DNA of 64,000 bases, taken from positions 6,163,122-6,227,121 of the forward strand of contig NC_059537.1 in assembly GCF_905220415.1 (NCBI RefSeq). The letters are read 5' to 3'. The first letter of the stretch is position 1; every line of letters starts with the position of its first letter. Positions 10,536-20,300 of this stretch are shown here, one piece after another. This stretch comes from Colias croceus. Its lineage: Eukaryota > Arthropoda > Insecta > Lepidoptera > Pieridae. The notes under the pieces were generated by a model. The model was not told where the DNA came from. It did not search any database and saw only the letters and a program-made list of their open reading frames with translations. A program made the position numbers and the translations under genes.

Positions 10536-10945
10536 GACACGACTGCTTCCTCGCCGCTGGCTGATGGGCGCCCCCCGGCACTTTGCCGGCGGGCTCGACC
10601 TCGCTAAGTGGCGGGTGGCTTCACCCACGGACATTCCTCCCTGCAGCAGCTAGCAGATCGCCCGCGATACCACGCGGGCTCGATCGCACTGCAGCAGGTC
10701 ACCTCCCGGACACGACACCTCGGACCATTAGGTCCCACCCAGTGCCCCGCCTGTAGTTGCAGGCGGTGATGCCACCACTGAAAGGGGCCGTCGCCCCGAA
10801 CAGTTACCCCGAGGCCTGTGAAGGCCTGCGTGGATGACCCCGCGATCGATCATCCATCGGGGCCTTTACGGCCGGCCAGTCGAGTTGACTGGTCGAGGAT
10901 CCTCCCTTTTTCGATGGAGGAATTCCACCTTCCTTCCTCCACATT
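10536..10945 (+). other. 3' UTR of the jockey-type LINE
   Basis: About 400 GC-rich bases between the ORF2 stop and the return to AT-rich DNA. It holds several self-complementary patches (for example GGCCGGCC near 10870) but no obvious poly(A) tail. Confidence 0.6.
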
Positions 10946-11173
10946 ATATTTGTAGTAAGTAGGTACGTAATACCTACCAATACGCGCTAACAAATAGATG
11001 TTACATGTTTATCGTATAATTTTCACACTATTGGTTTTAAACTCAAACTCAAACATTTATACTATTAGACTTCTTCTAAAAGCACTTTTGAGTTTTGAAT
11101 CGTCATAACAGTTTAACAGTTTTAACATTTACCACCAATTCAGAAAGCAGTATCTATAGAGAAGAAGAAGAAT

Positions 11174-11569
11174 CTAATCATAATCGTAATCTTCTACTTC
11201 ACTGAAACTTTCATCGCTCGAAGAACTCGATGTTTCGCCGTCGGAATTTCTTAATGTTATTATAAATGAGTCAGTGTAATTATATACTTTTGGTTCTAAT
11301 TGAATATATTTTTCCTCATGTTCTCGCGTCTTTCTCCAAACGTCACTAAACATATTCAGACTGATGGCATTTGCTTCCTTTCTAAATAATTCTTCCACAG
11401 TTTTCAAGTTAAAGTTCACATTTTGTGATGCTACTTTCCCTTTAATTATGCCCCATAGTAACTTTATTGGGTTGAGTTCTGGATGGTACGGTGGAAGGCG
11501 CAATACACTATGTCCATGATCTTTGAGGATTGCATCAAGTAAAAATTGTGTATAGTTTGGCTTATTTTT
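11174..11569 (-). pseudogene. Tc1/mariner-type transposase fragment, 5'-truncated
   Basis: The minus strand encodes the C-terminal part of a DDE transposase: a stretch around FLLDAILKDHGHSVLRLPPY followed by HPELNPIKLLW, the box holding the third catalytic acid in Tc1/mariner enzymes. Here that position is Lys (NPIK) where Glu is usual (NPIE). The frame continues to a Ser/Glu/Asp-rich tail ending DYDYD. Upstream the frame runs into a stop at about 11570-11572, and the rest of the enzyme is missing. Truncation and the lost acidic residue both point to a dead copy. Confidence 0.7.
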
Positions 11570-11877
11570 TTAATAATGTGGATAACTTTGATTATTAATT
11601 AGTAATTTGATTTTTGAAAAAAAAATGCCGATTTTAGTCAAAATTTATATTTTTCTAACAAGATCCTTATCATTCCAATTTCCACCTTGGTGAGAAAAAT
11701 TGACATTTCTAATGAAAATGAACAAAAAATTAAATGATTTTATTAAATACTGTAAAATAGTATATAATTCTTCCATTTACTGTATCACAAAATTCTTCAT
11801 AGATTTTTAGATATTCGTACTACACCAATTACATCACCCTGTATTTATAAACAATTGCAAAATATGACACATACATA
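11570..11877. other. AT-rich intergenic DNA
   Basis: Nothing recognised. It may include decayed upstream parts of the transposase fragment. Confidence 0.4.
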
Positions 11878-12098
11878 GGCCGGGAGATACTGACACAAAA
11901 TTTCGGGTCATTTGTAACAGAATGGCGGTTCTACAGAGGTCTTATTACGCAATGACAAAAAGAAAAATGATGGTCAGAACGCTGGTACCGGCGGACTAGT
12001 CGCGTGGGCGTAAGTCACACTCGTCGGATAAGTAAGACCCCTATAGACCGCCATCCTGTTACAAATGACCCGAAATTTTGTGTCAGTATCTCCCGGCC
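11878..12098. mobile_element. Mariner-like MITE, 221 bp
   Basis: Near-perfect terminal inverted repeats of about 65 bases begin GGCCGGGAGATACTGACACA and are flanked by TA on both sides (11876-11877 and 12099-12100). TA duplication fits the Tc1/mariner superfamily. No coding capacity. Confidence 0.85.
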
Positions 12099-12269
12099 TA
12101 ACATGTGCAATGTGTAAATGTGTTGACGTTCCAGCTCTTCTTAATATACTTATACCCCACCAATCCGTTCAACAACCCATAAAAAAGGGGATCTCAGTCA
12201 ACGTAATTTTTAAAATATAATTTTAAATTACAAATAATTTGAATATGAAACTTATACAGTTTACTCTTA

Positions 12270-12469
12270 GTGCTGATTTACACAGGGTCAGTAGACAAGT
12301 CAAAGTCAGTCGCGGCGCCGAATTTCGGCGCCGCGACTGACTTTAGCTGTTTACATAGACTTCAAGCCTCTGTACTGACTTCAAATCTGTTTACACAGGG
12401 TTTTTTTTCGGGTCAGCAGTGATTTGCCTCGAATTTGTAGTCAGTTACTGACCCTGTGTAAATCAGCAC
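12270..12469. mobile_element. Harbinger-like MITE, 200 bp
   Basis: Terminal inverted repeats GTGCTGATTTACACAGGGTC are flanked by TTA on both sides (12267-12269 and 12470-12472), the duplication typical of PIF/Harbinger. Inside, 12302-12344 is a perfect 21-bp inverted repeat around one base, GC-rich in its centre. Confidence 0.85.
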
Positions 12470-12472
12470 TTA

Positions 12473-13003
12473 CTTATAAAGTATCAAATATTTCAAATCA
12501 TGAAAACGACAGTGTACGCACAATAATCTTTTTCTTATTCGTTTTTATTTTTGGGACGAGGAGCGATACACCCGTCCTTCCAAGAGCGCTTCTGAGCGCG
12601 GTCTGACGACCCGCGAGAGCAAAATGTATGAAGAAATCGACAAGTATTTTTAATTTAGCTAATAATTGAAATAAAATTTTGATTTAGATACAAAAAAATT
12701 ATCATAATCTATAAAGGACTATATATCCCTCAATAATGTATAGGTAAGAAGATAGATTAGGCTTTTACTTTTCTTAAAATGGTACCGTTTTAGACCCCAT
12801 TTTTTATGGGAATGATTATTGTGCTGGGAAAATCGTATTTCAGCGACAATTTTGTCTAACGTCGTACAATTTTTATAAGATGAACGTAGAGCTGAATATA
12901 TTATCTTTAAATTAAGATATAACTATGTTCTCACGTGTAATTGCTTTAAGTTAAAATGGTACCGAAAAACAGCGTGTTTTTGTAAAAATCCGTAATAGCA
13001 CCC
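12473..13003. other. Intergenic DNA
   Basis: No gene or known repeat recognised. Confidence 0.4.
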
Positions 13004-13275
13004 TTAACAAGAAAATCCTCCGCACATACAGACACACGGACGTCCAAGACAGAACTTTTTTAAACTGTTTTTTAACTAGTTTAAATAACAAAAATGACAT
13101 CAAAAATATCATGAGTGTTAAAAATAGTGTTTTTTCTTAATATGTGTGTGTATGTATTATCTTACAAGTGCAATGTATGATACATAAAGACATTTTAAGT
13201 TTGAAAAATCAGATTTTTTTTGCGCGAAGTGACAGTAGTACCCACCTCAACGCTTCGCTTATGAGGCGTGCAATA
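13004..13275 (+). repeat. Interspersed repeat, copy 2 of 2
   Basis: Same element as 4047-4313, in the same orientation, with small indels in TG and T runs. It carries the same 3' hairpin. Confidence 0.75.
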
Positions 13276-14345
13276 GAATAATTTACATGGCATTCGAGTC
13301 AGACTCATCACTCAGCCATGCAGTTGGGCACCTGAACAGCGCTGATTTTTAGCCTGCTTAATACCTATATCTATCTATATACTTATTTTATGCTCACAGT
13401 AAAAATGATATGGTAAGGTATAAAGGATAGAGGTTCTAATCTCACGTTCACCTTTAACTTTTCAATCAATCAATTACAAGAAATTAAAATCCGCTCTACC
13501 TACCTACTTACATAAATAAATAGGTACTGCATGTAAGTATATTCATAAAAATTAAACTTTGTATGAATTTAGTAGCTATCTAAAACAAGTGTTTATAACT
13601 AATCATTGGGCATTGTCAAGTACGGTTATTTTATACAGTTCTTTAACAGCATCAGCAATCGGAGATGGTCGAGATGATGCATAATACATAAAGCATAATA
13701 CGATTTTCCCCCATCACGCAAGAGTTGCATTGCAGGTGCGCGCTCGCCTGCGACCGTCCGCGGCTCATGATGTCTCTCCGTAACTGACTTTCTTTTAAAC
13801 TCACATGGCTGATTTTCGAAAAATTCACTCTTATTATTTAATTACCTACTTTCTACATAATATTTAATTTGGATGCGACTAAGATTTGTAGGTTTACATG
13901 GCATTTTAATTATATATCAGTGGCTTTATATTTAAAACTGATGGGAATACGAAAGAACGTTATCGTATAAACATTTCAATTTTTATAATCATTTAAAAAA
14001 TCAGCATGACGAAACTGGGATTTTTATAGAAAAGAAATACAAAACAACTTGTAGGTACATATTATAAATTATATTCACAACTTCCAATTATTAGGAAGCA
14101 ACATACTTATAATAATTCAAGGCGAAGGTCGATTTTGTTTACCGGACTAGCAATTCACATTACCAATTCCCCGCTAGCGCGCTAAAACTGGAAATCCGCA
14201 GGTTGAATCTCAATAACATGTCATATCTCCATCGTCCATACACAGTTGGAGGTGACGTCAGCCAAAGGTCGTGCAGTATCGCCTCCTAGCCGCGGCCACG
14301 GAGATCACTAGTACGCCACAATCCGGCTATACTCAACGTTGCGTA
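13276..14345. other. Upstream region of the EndoU gene
   Basis: AT-rich DNA with moderately GC-rich patches near 13730-13790 and 14220-14340. No coding exon was recognised. It should hold the promoter of the gene starting at 14356. Confidence 0.4.
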
Positions 14346-14350
14346 TCAGT
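14346..14350 (+). promoter_or_regulatory. Possible arthropod initiator (TCAGT) of the EndoU gene
   Basis: TCAGT lies 6 bases before the ATG at 14356, and a TATA-like CTATACT lies about 20 bases further up (near 14327). This would give a very short 5' UTR. Inference only. Confidence 0.35.
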
Positions 14351-14355
14351 CCAAA

Positions 14356-17300
14356 ATGAAGTTGACTATTATATTGTTCCTTTGTTTCGCTGCCTCTCAG
14401 GCGGATGACATAGCCTCGGCCGCGGGGCAGATATTCAACAGCATCTTGCCGAACTTAATCGGCAACTCGGTAACTGGACAACAAGGCAACACTGCCACAA
14501 ACACGCTTCAACAAATCGGCACGGTAGTCGGAGGCGTAGTGGACTATGCTAAGAAGAAGAGTTATGAGGAAATGCTCAAGCAAGTGCAAGACTCGACAAC
14601 AGACGAGGACCTGCTTCGCATCAGCGAGGAAATGTTTAATTCAGATATCAATAACGCATTCAATTATATTCAAGTCAATTTGCAAGGCAAAACCAGCCCT
14701 CTGTCCAAGACTGATGAGGCACAAACCAAGTAAGCATTATAAAAAATAGTTTCTTCTACCAATGTTTTAATGAACTTAAGTATATGCATGCAAAACTAAT
14801 GTGACAATAATTGTTGATAATAATGATTTATTGTTGTTTTATCCAATAAATAGGTTACCTACTTATTAAATGTTGAGTGACCTTGCCCAAATTAATTACC
14901 TACTACTTAATCGATTACTTCGTTTCTGAAAATGATGTGGGAAATGAATAGCTGTTTTCAGATAATATAGAACAACATACACAATTTTGCTATTAAATTC
15001 TAAAAGGTGTAAATAGAATACCTACTTTTCGCCACTATTACCAGGTTCATGTGCGATTTGCATTCATTAATTTATGAAAATGATTTTTTTTAATCGAAAT
15101 TAAGCAATTAAAAATCAATTGTTTCTCAGTCTCTTGAGCGTGCCCGAGAATGTTTGGAATGGGCCGACGATAAGACCGTTCGTCGCTTTGTTTGATAATT
15201 ATCACAAGAACGTGATTAGGCCAGAGTTCGTAACACCAAATGTAAGTAAATTATCATTTCAAAATAACTTAACGAAGACAATATCATATGCAATATTATC
15301 AATATAGTATGTTTGAATTTACCTAAATGCAATTTCAAGTCAGATAGTGCAATTTGAAATTACGTTAATTACGTAATATTTTTTCTAAAGTCTAATTGTT
15401 CATGTTTTTGTTTGCAAAAAAAAAAAATATGTAGGTACTTTTGTACAAAAAAACTGAAGTAAAACTGGAATTTTATTTATCACAGGAAGAGACGGAACAG
15501 GTCACTTACATCAACACTATTCTTGCGACTGGTCCAATTAGGACTTTGATGAATTTCCTGGTTAGCAAAGGTAGGTGCAACGTCTACTAAGCTGTAGTTT
15601 GAAAAAAATAATCGGTTAATGCTGAAATTAGCGCTTGTATATTCAATTTCAATACTAGTACTTTTGACTTCGGTATGAGGCGGTTTTCCTCATATTTTGT
15701 AACATTTTTCATTGATGCTTCGCTCCTATGGTCGTATTGTGATATTATACAGCATAGGTAGATCTATCAATAATCTGTTAAGGATTGCGGGGATGATTAA
15801 AGATACAAACTTTGATCATTGAAGCGTGCCTTTATTAATCACACAACAACATGGGGAACCTCTTACATCTTGCAGATTACAGACTATATAAAACTTCCTT
15901 CATAACTGACAGTTGACACAGTGTCACAACCAACGCAGTGTTGCTACATACAATATAATATAAATCATTGTTAATCAACACCTCCCCCCAATGATTTATA
16001 TCAACATAACTAACAATACCTACAATGAATAAGTAAGAACTAACAATACAATAATTTGTATTAACCAAAACTAACAAACTAAAAAATACACAATGCGAAT
16101 TGAACTTTATTCCAATCCTAATTTAGGTACAAAATAATTATGGGAGATTTTATTTAATGGTTTCGTAAAAATATCAGCTATTTGTTGCTTTGTAGGTATA
16201 TACATAACACAAATTTCCTTACATTCTATTTTATGTTTAACAAAGTTGTATTTTACATCCACATGTTTCATTCTTTTTTGATCAGGATTACATACAGAAA
16301 ATATTGTACTTTTATTGTCTTCATATATGGTAGTGGTATTACAATTAACGTCTAACTCATTTAATAATTTCCTAATCCAACAAGCCTCTAGAGTTGCTTC
16401 ATTGAGGGAGTATAACTCTGCCTCAGTAGTGCTTAAAGCTACAGTGCTTTGCTTTTTGCAACGCCAAATAACACTGTTATCAAATACTTTAAATATATAA
16501 CCAGTTACAGATTTCCTATCTTTATCTACAGCAAAACTTGCATCAGCATATCCAACTAGTGGTTCGGAATTACAATTCTTAGTATATTTTAAATTATAAT
16601 TAATGGTACCTTTAACATATCTTAAGATCCTTTTCAAGCATTGCCATAACCTTTCTGATGGTCTAGATTGATATCTTGCTAAATATGAAACAGAAGCACA
16701 CAAATCAGGTCTTGAACCTACTACAGCATACATTAAAGAACCTATACAAGCTCTGCATTTATGCTCTAAAGAGTAATCAATCGTACAATCATCAAGATTA
16801 ACATTAACTTCCATGGGTGATTCACTAGTATTTGCTTCAGACATACCAAATTTTGTTAATATAGACTCTAAATACTCTTTCTGGTTAATATACAAACAAT
16901 CACTATCTTGAATAATATTAATACCCAGATATTTTAAATTTTTAGATCCTAGATCTTTCATTTTAAATTCTGTATATAACATTTCTTTAACATTATCTAT
17001 CCTTAAATTGTCCTCACCCAAAATTAGTAAATCATCCACATACAACAAAATGTAAATACCATCCTTAAAATATAAACAATAATCACTTTCTGCTCTTTGA
17101 AATCCTTTACTCTTCATAAAACTATAAAATCTATTATACCAATTTTTTGAAGATTCTTTAAGACCATACAGTGATTTATTCAATTTCAAAACATAATTTT
17201 TATCTATATTTATACCAGGTGGGGGCTTTAAGTATACAACATCATCAATTTCACCATGAAGGAAAGCACCTTTAACATCCATTTGATGAATTAAATAGTT

Positions 17301-20300
17301 CCTTTGAACAGCTAATGATAAAAGAACTCTGAGAGTTTGTAATTTCAAAACAGGAGAATAAATTTCATTAAAGCTACCTTCCTGTTGAAATCCCCTTGCA
17401 ACTAATCTAGCTTTATATACATCACCCGCCTTTTTTGTAAAAATCCATCTACAATCAATTAACTTAACATCGTTTGGTTTTTCTACAACTTCCCAAGTTT
17501 TGTTATCCTCTAAAGATTTAATTTCCTCATTTACCGCTTCATACCACCTATCCTTATCGTCATAAGAATCTATATCATTATACTTTTCTGGAACATTACC
17601 ATTAGAACAAGACAAAAATGATGCCATTAATATATCACCTAAATCTGAATCATCAGTAACAAAATCTTGTAAATATTTTGGTTTAGTTTTCTTTCTATTT
17701 TCCCTAGAATTAACATTATCTATATTCCTTTCTTCAAATTGTAATGATTCTAAATTATTATCAGAAATTAAAATTTTCTCAGTACTATTGGTTTGGGTTT
17801 TATCAGGACTACTACTACCAACCTTCTCCTTCCTATCCGAGATAGACTCCGCATCAATACTAACCGTTTCAGGTGACTCTGAACATGTTTCTTCCCTAAA
17901 CAATACGTTTCGTTCTATGCATATTCTCCTTTTATTATCATCCCATAATCTATATCCCCCTGGAGCATAACCAACCATTTTCAATTTAATACCACGAGGG
18001 TCTAACTTCATTCGGAGTTTTTGAGGAATATGGGCATATGCAGATGACCCAAACATTCTGAAATTAGATACATTAGGACGTCTTCCTTCCCACATTTCAA
18101 ATGGTGTAACATTAAGAGAAGCAGTGGGACTACGATTAGTGACATATACCGCATATCTCAGGGCCTCGCCCCAAAGCTCTTTAGAAAGTTGTGAATCTAA
18201 CAATAATGCACGCGCCTTTTCAGTCAGAGTACGATTCATTCTCTCAGCTACTCCGTTCATTTCAGGATTATATGCAGCAGTATACTGCAATACTATGCCC
18301 TTTTCATCACAAAAAGATTTAAAATTTCTAGAAATATACTCACCACCATTATCTGACTTTAACTTCAATATACCATGACCAAAATGATTACTAGCATAAT
18401 TATAATACGTCTTGAAATATTCAAAAACTTCAGACTTGTCTCTTAATAAGTAAACTGCAGTGAAATGGGTAAAATCATCTATGAAAGTAACAAAATATTT
18501 ATATCCGTCCCACGTAGACGGGCTAACAGAACAAACATCAGTATGTACTAGTTCTAAGGGTTTCCTAGCCTTATACATTCTCCCATTAAAAGGAAGGCGT
18601 GTAATATTAGCAAGTATGCATGATTCACAATGTTTATTTTCTAAATTTTTTTCTTTCAAATCAGTTAAACCATCAACCATATTTTTATTTACTAAAGTTT
18701 TCAAACTACTATAGCTTAAGTGAGAAAATCTTTTATGCCAAATTTCTACTAAATTATCTTTTGTGTCTGATTTTTCACCATAATAACAATCATTAAATAT
18801 TACTTCAAATTCTACAAAATAAAGGGATCCTAGTCTATGCCCAACCATAAACAATTCATTGGTTTGTGAGAAAACTTTAACTTCCCCTTCATTGAAGATG
18901 ATCTTTAAACCATGTCTTTCCATTTTGGAAACAGATATTAAATTTTTCCTTAATTGTGGTACATAATACACATCATTTAATATAATATTAACCTTAAAAT
19001 CACTTAAATAACATTTTATTTTTCCTATACCAACAGCTTCTAAATCAACATCATTTTTGGCAGCTGAAATTTTAATTGGCTTATCCAGTTTACAATAATT
19101 AGAGAATAAATTAATGTCATTTACAAGATGAAATGAACTACCTGAGTCTATAACACATTTAAAACTATTCTTATTCTGCTGTTCAGTCTCAGCGCTAAAG
19201 GACATAAAACTTACAAATTTGTTACCTTCAGTATTTTCAGTGCCGGTAAGAAATGACTTTACTCTACCTCTCCCCTGGGTCTGATGACGAGTAGCCTTAC
19301 TGTCGTCTCGGCCTCCGTTGTACTTCCAGTCGCCACGTCCACGGCTGTGAAGTCTCCAGTCACCAGTCCTGTGTCGTGCCTGCTGAGTGCTCCTACACTG
19401 AAATTTTTTGTGTCCGGGGCGTCCACATCCATAACACAAAAAGATTGAAGAATCAAGGGATTTGATCGCTCCTCTGTTTCGTTTTTCCTCTTCTCCAAGC
19501 AGTCTGTTTTTCACAAAGTCCATTTTCAATTCCTCCATAGTTTCCAACGCCGTGATAATGCCTTCATAAGATTTCGGCATGGATAGTAGTAAATAGTTAA
19601 CCTTTTCTTCTTCCGAGAGCTCACTGCCAGCATCCCCGAGTTGTGCAAATAGCTTTTCCATGTCAATAAAATGTTCCATTAAAGGTTTCCGTTCGTCGAA
19701 TTTCATATCGGATAATTCTCTTCTTATAAATAATTTAGATCGTGTACCTTTCTTCTTAAAGCTGTCTTCCATGCTTTTAATCATTTGATATGCAGATCTG
19801 TCCTTCAAGTATTCGAGATGACTGTCGGCGGTTGCCGCTATTATAATAGCCTGGGCTTTAGCTTCCAATTGCTTGTTATTTGTAGATTTACTGAAATCCT
19901 CCTTTTCGATCGCCTCTATTGCTCCATTATCCCGCAGGATACTTTTCAATCTAAACTCCCATGCGTTGTAATTGTCCCCCGCGAAAGGGACAATTTGATA
20001 TTTTTCTTTTGACATTTTCTGTCCTTTAATACTCATTAATTCACCATATATCCGATGGCTTTACTTGGCTGTGTTACTGGGCCCATAACCCTGTTAAGGA
20101 TTGCGGGGATGATTAAAGATACAAACTTTGATCATTGAAGCGTGCCTTTATTAATCACACAACAACATGGGGAACCTCTTACATCTTGCAGATTACAGAC
20201 TATATAAAACTTCCTTCATAACTGACAGTTGACACAGTGTCACAACCAACGCAGTGTTGCTACATACAATATAATATAAATCATTGTTAATCAACATAAT

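Larger units (their letters stand above)
5720..10945 (+). mobile_element. Jockey-type non-LTR retrotransposon (LINE), GC-rich, both ORFs open
   Basis: Two long overlapping ORFs encode a zinc-knuckle ORF1 protein and an endonuclease/reverse-transcriptase ORF2 protein. About 400 bases of GC-rich 3' UTR follow, to about 10945, where the sequence turns AT-rich again. The 5' boundary is approximate. Neither ORF has a frameshift or internal stop, so this copy may be young. GC content is far above the surrounding DNA throughout. Confidence 0.8.
15776..20296 (-). mobile_element. Complete copia-type LTR retrotransposon
   Basis: The element is 4.5 kb, with two 205-bp LTRs that look identical base for base, a 5-bp TAATC duplication, one uninterrupted gag-pol frame, a primer-binding site and a polypurine tract. 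It sits in intron 3 of the EndoU gene in antisense orientation. Identical LTRs mean a very recent insertion. Confidence 0.95.

Noticed and set aside
16315..20012. Plus-strand frames across the copia element
   Set aside because: Antisense shadows of the intact gag-pol frame.
20077..20091. Part of a tRNA-Met gene
   Set aside because: Only the anticodon arm is present and it sits exactly at the LTR border, so it is a primer-binding site, not a tRNA gene.
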